In this document: positions 1 to 10,000 of the stretch, piece after piece
Numbering within the stretch: the stretch's first letter is position 1
Layout: the number at the start of each line of letters is the position of its first letter
DNA from: Heracleum sosnowskyi
Taxonomy: Eukaryota; Streptophyta; Magnoliopsida; Apiales; Apiaceae
Length of the DNA stretch: 64,000 nt
Assembly: GCA_030848705.1 (NCBI GenBank)
Contig: CM061243.1
Span: 121,420,674 to 121,484,673 of the forward strand
Direction: 5' to 3'
Program-made: the position numbers and the translations under genes
Notes under the pieces: generated by a model
The model's database searches: none
Seen by the model: only the letters and a program-made list of their open reading frames with translations
Told to the model about the DNA's origin: nothing

Positions 1-650
1 CCCGATCAATCCGACTTAACCAACCTAACCGAAATTAACATACAATTTTTAAGGCTGGGTGAAGCATATTTTTACAATGGATAAACATTTTCTAAACCGA
101 ATCTAATGAGTTGGGTCAATAAAATGCTCATAAGCCGGCCAACCCGACCCATGTACACCAATGTGATTATTGAAAATGTGATTATTGAAAAAGAGCTAAG
201 TTTTAAAAATAGTAGAGTTGATTTTGAAATGATGATTACGTGTATATACAGGTTAAGATTGATATTGTAATGGTTTTAGAATTTAAATTATAAGTAAATG
301 TAGGATTTAAGTATTTGTTTGATTAGCGTTGATTATATGGGTTATGATTTATATTATAAGGGTTATGAATTATATTAATTATTTTACAATCTTAATGGAA
401 TTTCATAAAATAAGATATTAATATAAGATTTAATATTTGTTAGTTTGTAGTTATACAACTAATGATTTTAAAATTTTGGTAAGATTTATTATATTCGTAT
501 ATTAAAATTATATTTAATTAGGTCATAACCAAATTTGGTATTACAATCACACGCCACTGAATATGCTAAGGACATAATTTCATTGTAAAACCAGAGATTC
601 AGAATCTATTTGTTAACAAAACTCTCTGAATTAAGGAAAAGTTCTTCAAT
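1..650. other. AT-rich flank without recognisable gene
   Basis: No coding region is visible here on either strand. Positions 1-170 contain phrases such as CCCGACCCATGTACACC that resemble the subterminal parts of plant hAT elements, but no terminal repeat or target duplication was found. The rest may be 3' flank of the kinase fragment that lies on the minus strand to the right. Confidence 0.4.
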
Positions 651-680
651 TTATCAGCAGAATGAAGTTGGAAGAATTAC

Positions 681-1199
681 CTCCTTTAGTGAAGGGATAA
701 GAAGTGTTGACAGTGGAGCTGACAGCAACAATGAAGACATTTTGGCACTGCTTTCCTCGTCACTTGCTTGACGTGACCTTGGAAATGCTTTTAGTGCATC
801 AACATAATCACGAGAGTGTCTGGTAGAAGTTGTAACAATTGGATTGCAATGGTAATAATACTTTCAATTTAAAAAGATTACAAAAAGAAACTTAATAAGC
901 CTTTTAACTTAAAGGCAACTACAACTTGTACCTTGAAGAGTCGGGGCTATCTGATGATTGATCTGTCCTTCTCATTTCTTGCCCATCTTTGCTGCCCTTG
1001 CCCTTGCCTAAGCCAGACCTTTCCTTGGCATTACCTTTCTTCACTCCTTGAAGTGCAGCCTTCGCCTAAATTGAAGGGCAGAAAACAAAATTTATCTTTA
1101 GATATGGATCACATGTTAGCTTAAGTGAATAAGTGATTATCAATCCTTGATATAGATCACATAAGAATTTAGGAAGTACAAACAATCACTTGTTTTTTT

Positions 1200-1231
<32 letters not shown>

Positions 1232-3157
1232 AGTTGAACTGAACGAGAAATTTAAATCCAGTTGACAAGGAAATTAAAAACATGGAATAAATCAGAGCAC
1301 GGTGGAAATATCAGTTGATTGCTACTTCAACAGAAACAGGTTCTGTTTTCTAAAATGAATAGGTATTACTTATTAGTCTTTTTGCTTAATATTAATACCA
1401 ACCCAATCTCGACCTGAAAAAGAATTCACTGCTTGATAGAAATTTAATTTGACTGATGTGGCGATGCAATTTAAGGTTGCCATAGGAATAATATGAAGGA
1501 GATATATATATTATTGAATAACACACTAACCTCGGCAAGGTTTGATGCACTGTCTTCAAGCGATGCACTTGAAGTTCTCTCTTGGATTCCGAGTCTGGAC
1601 TTTGGAGTTCGAGGAGAATCCAAATCATCATGTTGTCCACGATAGACAAAAGTACCACTGGTGGAAGCATCCTCCATTGAAGCAAATGTACTGCTAGACT
1701 GGTGCCAAATTGATATTACAAAGTAAAAAAAAGCACTCATAAAGAAAGCAATTTCAACGTTCATGCTACAGTGACAATGCTTATATCATGAAAATAGCAA
1801 ATATGCAGTTCCAAAAATAAACACAGGCCTTTTAAATAAAGATATAGTGATGGAACCCACTACATATTATTTTTTGTAAAGTACTAAAGTTGGGCAGGGA
1901 ACAACAAAAAACATGTCAATGAAAAAATTAGACATCAATCCTACCAAGGTACTCCGGTCGCTGAAAAGGGAGGATGACTTCACCCCTCTCGGAGAACGTA
2001 CAACAACAGTTCCTGTTCCGCTTGCAGCCAAATCATCCTGTAATTTCAATTTAAGTAAGGTAATGGAAAGAAGAAGCAAAATAGTCCACACAACATGATA
2101 ACATTCCCTGTAACCAGAATATTTCTATACAAGTAAAAAAAAACATGACATGTGACATTTGGGATATATACTCATGTAAGAGGTATTGAAGTTTGGGATG
2201 ATTTTATTGGGGGAATTAATGTGAATACAGGGGGTCCACTATTATTAATTAAGTTGTAGCCAATAAGAACATGACATGTGACATTTGGGATCCAATTTGG
2301 TACCCCTAGCATTATTCCTCATGTAATACTTTGTTAGACTAGCACCAGACCATACTAATTTACGCAGTTTATTAATGTCTTAACTAGCAATACTTGATAT
2401 ACGGAACAAACACAAACTTTCTTAGAGCCTTACGTTTTTAATAACTCATAAGTTATGCATAATACAAAATTACTTAAACAGATATTAACTTAAAACTTTC
2501 TCATTTAATTTGTGAAATCTACGGTTTGTTATTATTAGTATCGATACAGCAACCTAAATTATACATGTATTTTCTGCTACAAAAGGAGGTTCAAACTAAT
2601 TTGGTAGAAGAAGGAACAGAAAAATTGCACAAGACTACAACAGGTTTTCCTCGAACGTTATGTACATTAAACCAAAAAGAATCATAAATACAATGGGAAA
2701 TGTAGAGCAGCAGATACTGCAAAACGCTTCTTAGTTTGGATGTAGATCCCGAGATTCTTGGCCTTGCCATCTGTAGTGAGAAAAATGACAGTTTGTTAAG
2801 AGACTGAAACGCAAGGTAGATCAAAGGCACAATGTAAACTAGCAAAAATAAATACTGTAATGTAAATAATTTAAGACTAGCAAGTCCTTGTTCACTTCTA
2901 CCTACATTTTTTATATATCACTGCTAGAATTATCCAGTGCACTAATCACCCATGTAGATCTTTGATCTGACATCTATTATTCAAGTGCCTCGTACTCGAG
3001 ATCGAGTACCATTGACTAATCTTCGCCGCCATACTATTAATGTTCAAATATAAGACAAATAAGGATGCAGACCTTTAAAATCTCTGTGAATTTTCCCTTC
3101 ATTATGAAGATACTCGACAGCATGGATCAAGTCCCGCAAAATGCAAGCCATGGTATT
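681..3157 (-). pseudogene. Truncated SIK1/Hippo(MST)-type Ser/Thr kinase gene fragment
   Basis: Several minus-strand exons resemble the plant Hippo/MST kinase SIK1 and are joined by GT/AG introns. Exon 3073 to about 3157 encodes the catalytic-loop region ending YLHNEGKIHRDFK (HRDFK instead of the usual HRDIK). Exon 1945-2037 encodes a stretch with GTGTVVVRSPRG, exon 1531-1698 one with TSGTFVYRGQHDDLDSPRTP, exon 932-1065 one starting AKAALQGVKKGNAKERS, and 681 to about 850 one ending LSTLLIPSLKE. The N-lobe (glycine loop, catalytic lysine) is absent, because the PPR gene stops at 3163. I could not find the activation-loop and C-lobe exons between 3073 and 2037; a short AG-preceded open stretch at about 2700-2769 does not fit the family. 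The phase into the last exon also does not match a clear acceptor. I infer a partial duplicate that is unlikely to make an active kinase. Confidence 0.72.
1203..1231. repeat. Poly-G homopolymer, about 29 bp
   Basis: An uninterrupted run of about 29 G lies inside an intron of the kinase fragment. Runs this long are rare in plant DNA and are error-prone in sequencing, so the exact length is uncertain. Confidence 0.9.
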
Positions 3158-3162
3158 TCTTT

Positions 3163-4761
3163 CTACCTGGCTTTTCTGTTTTTCTTTCTATCCTTTCGTG
3201 AAGCAATTAAAGAACTTATTTTGTTCATTACATCTCCTACATCCCCTGATTCATTCTTTCTATCTTGCAACTTGATGTGTATGGCGTTAACCAACAATTT
3301 GGTCCTTGGCTCTGGCACCAGACCCTTCAATGTCATCTCATTGAAATACTGCAGTGCACTCTTCAACTTTCCATTATCAAAAAGACCATGAACCATAATT
3401 GTATAGGATCGTTGATCAGGTCCCAGGCCACTCCGCTCCATCTCATCCCATGTTGATTTCGCTCTTTCTTCATTACCCCATTCCATAAAAAGCCTCAGCA
3501 ACAAATTAAAAACATCGCTTGTCATCTTGCAGCCATTTCTCTCCATCCTCTCCAAGATTGGTTGAACATCTTCAGGCTTCTTCGTGGAGCTCAACAAATA
3601 ACCATAAGTTCTAGCATTTGGCGAACAGATCCCACCTTTCTGTTCCATATCATCTAAAAGCTCAGAAACCTTTTCCATCCTACCAATCTTGCAGATATGC
3701 TTTATCAGCGAGTTGTAGGTAGCCACATCCCGAAGACAATCTCGATCATTCATTTCTTCAAAAATCGCAATCGCTTCAGGAATCCTCTTCTTAAAACACA
3801 AACCATCAATTATACAATTACATATCGCCACATCAGGGTCACAACCCTTCTCCCACATTGCTCTAAACAACTTAACCGCAGTACTCAACTTCCCCGCTTT
3901 ACTCAACGAGTTAATAAAAATCCCATACGTAAACTTATCCGGCTTACATTTCGACGTAATAATATCATTCCAAAACCTCTTCGCCTCACGTAAACTCCCC
4001 AAAACACACCACCCATTCAATATAATATTCCTCGTCTTAATATCCATCCTAAACTCCTTCTGCTTACTATGAAACAAAAACTCCGCAGCCTCCACATGCT
4101 TATACCTACACAACGCCAACAACAAAGTCTGAAACGCAATCAAGTCAAGTCGAAGACAAAACTGTTCCCTCCTATAAAAAAACTCAGTTGCTTCATCCAC
4201 TCTATGTGCTGCAGCATACCTATTAACCACAATCCGATAAGTAATTTCATTAAAAAGCCCTTTTTTTCTCTCAGACATTTCATCAAGCACTTGGTGGACC
4301 TCATCAAATCTTTTCATTTTGCCCAGCACATCAAGAATCTCATTATACGCACAAGTACCCGGTAAATAATCTCGCCCCTCTTCACCTCTAGAGACCCAAA
4401 TGAAGAATGCATAGGCCGGTTTCCAATCGGAACGATGTCGTTTCAGCACATTGAGCACCAAATCCTCTGATAAAGAAATTTGAGAGTGGTTTAAAGCTCT
4501 TTCGATTTCGTAAACATTTTGGTTTTGGTTAGTTTTGAGAAGGGTTTGAATTTTGATTGCTTGATTGTCTATAAATGAGTGCCCAGATGAACTAGTATTG
4601 ACATTGTCACATTCTTGATTGAAACGGCGTCGTGTTGTGAATTGATAGTTTTGTGGGATGAGAATGAGAGGGGTGTGTTTTGTGATACGTGATCTGGAGA
4701 GTATGAAGCTTAATGTTCGAAACTGCATGCTGAGTTGTTCGCTGAGGTGTGCAGCCTGCAA
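3163..4761 (-). CDS. P-class pentatricopeptide repeat protein, probably mitochondrial
   Basis: Intact, intronless 532-aa protein. PPR proteins are helical-repeat RNA-binding proteins acting on organelle transcripts. From about residue 110 to 510 there are successive 35-residue P-type repeats with typical phrases (TYGIFINSLSKAGKL, ATYNSLIKHICKIGRMEKV, SYTIMVHGLFDNGKLKSALQ). No E, DYW or SMR domain follows, so RNA editing deaminase activity is not expected. The N-terminus (MQFRTLSFILSRSRITKH) is rich in Arg/Ser and hydrophobic residues without acids, like a mitochondrial presequence. Translation could start at 4761 or at the internal Met 11 residues later, which would sharpen the presequence. 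The C-terminus is very basic (ASRKDRKKNRKAR). The order of repeats recalls the Arabidopsis At3g15200 type, but this is from memory. The stop codon lies only a few bases from the first exon of the kinase fragment on the same strand. Confidence 0.93.
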   Translation of the reverse strand: MQAAHLSEQLSMQFRTLSFILSRSRITKHTPLILIPQNYQFTTRRRFNQECDNVNTSSSGHSFIDNQAIKIQTLLKTNQNQNVYEIERALNHSQISLSEDLVLNVLKRHRSDWKPAYAFFIWVSRGEEGRDYLPGTCAYNEILDVLGKMKRFDEVHQVLDEMSERKKGLFNEITYRIVVNRYAAAHRVDEATEFFYRREQFCLRLDLIAFQTLLLALCRYKHVEAAEFLFHSKQKEFRMDIKTRNIILNGWCVLGSLREAKRFWNDIITSKCKPDKFTYGIFINSLSKAGKLSTAVKLFRAMWEKGCDPDVAICNCIIDGLCFKKRIPEAIAIFEEMNDRDCLRDVATYNSLIKHICKIGRMEKVSELLDDMEQKGGICSPNARTYGYLLSSTKKPEDVQPILERMERNGCKMTSDVFNLLLRLFMEWGNEERAKSTWDEMERSGLGPDQRSYTIMVHGLFDNGKLKSALQYFNEMTLKGLVPEPRTKLLVNAIHIKLQDRKNESGDVGDVMNKISSLIASRKDRKKNRKAR

Positions 4762-4839
4762 ATTTGTATGTATAATTGTATATAGAAGACTCGGACTCGT
4801 TGCTTAACGTCTATGTTTTTATTTTGGGTTTTAAATAAT

Positions 4840-4857
4840 TGGGCTACTGATTGGGCT
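4840..4857 (-). promoter_or_regulatory. Tandem site II (TGGGCY) elements upstream of PPR gene
   Basis: Two TGGGCT motifs at 4840-4845 and 4852-4857 (plus strand reading; AGCCCA on the gene strand) lie about 80-95 bp upstream of the PPR start codon. A telo-box-like AAAACCC is nearby at about 4825-4832. Paired site II elements are common in promoters of plant mitochondrial and PPR genes and are bound by TCP factors. Function here is inferred from motif and position. Confidence 0.55.
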
Positions 4858-5458
4858 CTAAGAATAACTTAGATGTTGGTACTGACAAATTTTAATTGAT
4901 TTTCTGTGTGTCAAATGTTCAGTGTGCTTTATAAACACCAGTAAGCTAAAACTCCCCATCTTTAAACCTGGAAACCAGGTATGCATGGCTTGAGAACACA
5001 TGATAAGCCTAGATTTACATTTATGCTTCGTTATGTAACATCGATGGTCATTATATATTATTTTAGCCAATCATTATATCTAATGTAGTTGGAGATGCTC
5101 TTGCCAAATCGAGGGGCTTGGCTGGTAGTCTGGTACCAAGCTCTAAAAGACCTTCTTCGAGGTATATTGATGCACAATTCAATACATAAAGATGGCGAAA
5201 TAAAGTAAAACAAAAATTCTCAAACACTTATTTAATATTGATGCACAGATGTAGTTTTAAAGTCCAGAATCCAGATTTAAGAGTAACAACACAGTTGAAT
5301 ACAATTTAGGACACTAAAACTTGCTTGAATACATGTAGACGTGGTTGTGTTATTAATGGCAGTTTTGTACTGTGCTATAAAGCCAGATAAACAAGACCGA
5401 TTTACGATTTATGACAAAGCAAACTAAGTGTTCATATCTCCTTGCATTCCAGTAACAC
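4858..5458. other. Intergenic spacer
   Basis: No supported gene. It contains the upstream region of the PPR gene and the 3' flank of the receptor kinase. Short open frames here lack codon structure or family resemblance. Confidence 0.5.
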
Positions 5459-6576
5459 TCAATCTTCATTTTGTAGTAATTTGGGGGAAAAATGAGTTGA
5501 GTTGTTCATCTCAGTTGTATCCTCTTGTGGATAAAGAAAAGGCTTGGGAGGCATTACCAATTGTTCAATGTCTCCTTGTAGCATCTTAATAACTTCATTC
5601 ATTGAAGGGCGCTCACTTGGCTTCATTTGTATACACCATAATGCTACTGTTATCATCTTCTTTACCAACGTCCTTTCTTCCTTGGTAACATTTTCCATTT
5701 CAAGCTCTTTTCCTTGGCTAAATTGGTCGTATACCCATGACGGAAAGTGAATTTGGCTAACATGATCCACAAATGGGTTCAAATTTTTCCTTCGACCAGC
5801 CATTTCCATCAGTAACATTCCAAAACTATACACATCTGCTTTGTATGAAATCCCGCCAACATTTTTGTAGAACATCTCCGGGGCCATGTAGCCCATTGTC
5901 CCTCTTGCTGCAGTGAGAGTTACAGTGCTATCATCAGTGGCATATAATTTTGCTAGCCCAAAATCAGAAATGGTTGGGTTGAAATTCTCATCCAGAAGTA
6001 TGTTGTGAGGTTTGATGTCAAAATGCAAAATTTGCATGTCACAACCTCGATGTAAGTAGTCAATTCCAGTTGCCACCTTGTAGGAAATTTCATAAATCTT
6101 TTCCCAACTTAAGGAGACTGCTTCTTCATCTGTTTCTTCTTTGCAGAAAATGTATTTCTCTAAGGATCCATTAGGCATGAACTCATAGATTAGAGCACGT
6201 TTTGGACCTTGGAAACAAAAGCCAATGAGTTCCACTACATTGACATGATGAATCCTCCCACTTGTAGCAACTTCATTAATGAATGCTTTCCCAGTAGCTT
6301 TAGAGTTGCCCTGTATCTTTACAGCTACAAATTGACCACTACGAAGCTTTCCTTTATATACAGTCCCGAAACCTCCTTCACCCAGCTTCTCTTTAAAATT
6401 ATTGGTTATTTTCTTAATATCTGAGTATGCATACCTTATAGGCATCAAGTTGCTTTGAGCTTGAAGAAAATCCTCAATGGTGTCATACATTGATAAATGC
6501 CTTCTCCTAGCTCTATACACCAATAAGACAACCAAAAATGGTATTCCTAAAGAAAATCTTGCACCAAAAATTATTC
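5459..6576 (-). pseudogene. LRK10L-type receptor-like kinase, TM and kinase exon only
   Basis: One open exon encodes a transmembrane stretch (IIFGARFSLGIPFLVVLLVY), a basic stop-transfer RARRRH, the family juxtamembrane phrase SMYDTIEDFLQAQ, and a complete kinase domain. Visible elements, numbered from the Val-Val just inside the membrane, are the glycine loop GEGGFGTVYKG (about 52-62), the catalytic lysine in VAVK (73), the catalytic loop HFDIKPHNILL, DFGLAKL, the APE-equivalent MAPE, and a conserved C-lobe ending in PPKPFLYP. HFD instead of HRD is usual for this non-RD subfamily (rust-resistance kinase Lr10/LRK10L, PR5K-like). There is a good splice acceptor (TTGCAG) at 6577, so an upstream exon is expected. 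No GUB_WAK_bind, thaumatin or other ectodomain exon is visible on the minus strand before the next gene begins at 7022. It is either a truncated copy or a gene with a distant or lost first exon. The kinase frame itself is undamaged. Confidence 0.8.
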
Positions 6577-7021
6577 CTGCAATTTTTATGAAAGAAAGGA
6601 AACACGCAATCCATGATAAGTTAGAATTTGAAATGTGTACTTTTTATAATTAACATGAATTGCTTTTCAATAATATCATTTCATCCTTGGAATCATGTTT
6701 GTTTCATTTCATAGCTTTAAAGTATTTAATCTGATCATTAGAATCCTGTTATTACTTGTTGAAGTGGTAATTATGATATCTAATTGTATCAAATTCAGCT
6801 TCGCCCCTAAAATCTTATCGTATTTATGTTTGCTTTTGTTTGAACTATTAATAACATACACTGCATTACAGGTAATTCCTAGGACTTACACTGTGTTGTG
6901 TTTTTGATAATTTCTTTGTCATGTTTGTGTTATATCTTCTTGTTTTTTGGGGTTTTTTAATCATGTAAAAAATATATGTATGTTTACACTACTAATTTTT
7001 TTTTTTTTTTTATTGTTGCAG
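6577..7021. other. Spacer between receptor kinase and unknown gene
   Basis: AT-rich DNA with no clear exon on either strand. The missing 5' exon of the gene at 7022-13140 might lie here, but I found no ATG-containing stretch with a matching donor. The segment ends in a T-rich tract and TTGTTGCAG acceptor at 7021. Confidence 0.45.
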
Positions 7022-10000
7022 TTCAGGTGGTTTTCTGAAGTTTTTGAAGGAATCGCAACAGGTTCAGCTACCTTCTGCGGTCAAAAAATCATGTGTTGGT
7101 ATGAACAAACAGGTACTGATTCAAATTTGTTTGGTTGTGGTTAGTGGTTTTCTTATGAAGTTTGAATTAGTAAATAATTAGATTAGTTAATGTCCTTCGG
7201 TTTTCGATTTACAAATATGGGCATCCTTGAACTCATGAATGGTTTGGCGTTTGACTTGATAAGAGTTGGGCTCATTTAACTTTAGTAGAATTATGATGTT
7301 TGATTAACAAATAAGCAGTGTGTTCAAAAGCTCGCAAACAAGTTGGATTGTACTTTTCGAACAAAGTAGATCACGTGTAACAAACTTGAATGTATTTCTT
7401 TACTAAAAAAGAACTACTATACGGAGGGCAACTTAGTTTTGATGTGTAAAATCTGATTATATTGTAAAACTTGCTAAAAACTACTAGTCTTAGTATAACC
7501 ATGCACAATACTTGCTAAGAAAGTGATACAAATTATCCTTTACATGAGTATATAACGAAATATAATTAGATTATTACACAATGAGGTCACATAATGATTG
7601 AGCAATTCAGGGCCCATGAATAACTCACATTTTTTTTTTGTCAGAACTCACTATTTCTTTTAATACAGTTGGAACTTTGATAATTCTATTTACGGACAGC
7701 TTTTAATAACACCAATATTTGCTTCTGATGTTTAGGGTTTTCTTGGTGCTGCTCGAGGAATCCGGACAATGTAAGTTCAAATTCACTTTTAGATGTATAT
7801 CAAGCTTGTTATATTGCGTTCCTTTTTTTTTTTTTGGTATTTATTGTACTATAGGTGTGCTAAATTAGCATATTAGTTGTTGATGCTTAGATCTCAGCTA
7901 TTAGAAGTTTGGTGGAAGTTATGCAATGAAAAATATTCAACTAAGTTAGGATATTCATTGTCGTTCTTAAATCCTAGTTTTAGACGTTCGGTGGATTAAA
8001 TGCAATGAAAAATATTAAACTAAATTAAAGCTGGAGAGAGTGATGTAAGAGTTACCATAAGAAAGTGGAGAAGTTCATAGTTTCGAATGATGATGAAGTT
8101 TGTGAAGTGAATGAGTAAGGAGAACAAAGCATTGATTCTTAGGAGTTGAGCTTTATCTTAAATTGTTAGGAATAGAAATAAGAAAGGAAAATAAATTTTA
8201 ATTATTAGTCCAAAATATATTACATATTTTTATTTCATATGCTCCCAGTACTCAGCCCAATCTCTACCTAATTGTTAGTTTTGCTTATGATTTTCAGAAA
8301 TCTTCTGGGAGCACTTGGGTTGATATGTAAGTTCTAAATCCAATTTTTGATTTAGTTCCCTTTATGGCTTGTTATATTACAGTGATTTTAGTTTGATATC
8401 TCTTATTATTTTTTGGGTATGCTCGTTATGATATGAATTGTTGCTGTTTTTCAGATGATTCAGATCTTAGATATTTGGAATTTGGTTGAAAGAAATAGAA
8501 TTAAAAACTGTAAACAAATTCAAACAGAGAAGGATGGGAGGGAAAAATAAACTATTTAATAAGTGCATATTTCAATGCTGAAGTGTAAAACTATGAGTTC
8601 TTACTATCAAGATGAATTCCCGCTTATTTTTTTATGCTCAAATTATGGAAAAAAGCCCAAGAATTTAGATTCATGTAGAACAAAGTAAGAATCTTGGAGG
8701 CGGCTGCAGGCAACCGTATAAAATTGGAATCCTAGACTACATAAAATCAATTAACTGTAACTCTATATTTCTATTCCCCTTCAAGTGGATTTTGGGATAG
8801 TCACAAGTTTGAACTTGGAGCATAAAGGCTTTGTGAGCAAATCAGCAAGTTGTGGAGTGGATTTGACATAAAATGTAGAAATTAAACTGCATCCACTTTT
8901 TCCTGGACTTCTTGACAATCTAAGCTGAGATGTTTGGTTCTCCTATGATATGCTTAAATCTTAATTGTGGGCAACATACTCTGTAGACTCTTTATCATAG
9001 GATATTGGTAACAAGTTGTGAAGCCTCTTGATTTTTTAATGTATTTTTGTAACTTACGAGTTAATAAAAACATTGTAAGTTGTACATGTGGATAATGATC
9101 TTAATTTTATCAAATAAAATTACAAAGCTATATTAAGTTAATTACAAAGTACCTCTTATCAAAATTTTGACCTTAAGCTGGCTTTTTAATTTATGCAACA
9201 TTTATTACTTCTTAGGTGCACACACACGCATTTAATAACTTGTCAAAAGTTAGTGAGTTTAATCATTGCCAAACAAGCTTTCACTTGTTGTCTGAGACAG
9301 ACGCATACTGCTCAATTAAACTCACATGTGAATTTTGGAACCACCTTTTGTTTCTTTGGCTTCTAAGATATTGACGACAATTTGAAAAATACAAAATCCT
9401 GCTAATGATCTTTTACAGTTTTCCCAGTCTGCATCACTTTAACCATACACTATGTGATCAATTTATTTAGGATAGAACAATCTCAAAATGTACTGTGCAT
9501 TTCAAGTACTTCACCACATGAAGTGTAACCTCCAGTATGTGCTTTTCTAGGACAACTTAAGTATTCACTGAGTTGTGGTACAGAATAAGACAAAGATAGT
9601 CTTGTTAGGTTCAGGTACAATAACCTTTTAATTAATCTTTAGTAACTCTGATCATTTTGTAGAATTTCTACTGACAGAGAGCTTGACACTTGGAGTTGGA
9701 AAACTAGTTTCATCGCAATCTTCCTTTCCCTCACTATGTCCATTGCACGTTCATTCTGATTCAATGTTGTTCACTTATTTCCTCTTACAACCTTTTATCC
9801 CAAAGAAATATCTCACTTCCCCGATCTTGATGCTAAAAGTTTCATCTAAACAAAGTTAATTTCATTTCTGCTATGCTTTTGTCTCATTGCCACTCAATAT
9901 CAAATCATCAACGTATACAAGTATTATGCAGGACCTTCCATTCTTATCTCTGATAAGGGTAAAAATCATCCCTGTTACATTGTTTGGAAACCTGCTCAAG

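Noticed and set aside
933..1124. Plus-strand 63-codon frame
   Set aside because: It is the antisense of the kinase exon at 932-1065, which has better splice sites and family similarity.
3265..4365. Several plus-strand open frames of 60-100 codons across 3265-4365
   Set aside because: They are antisense to the intact PPR gene and show only the mirrored codon pattern of its repeats.
8298..8326. Regular coding exon (KSSGSTWVDM) of the unknown gene
   Set aside because: It can be joined in phase to the next exon, but only by reading the two upstream exons in a less protein-like frame. Its similarity to the exon at 7736 makes a decayed duplicate more likely.
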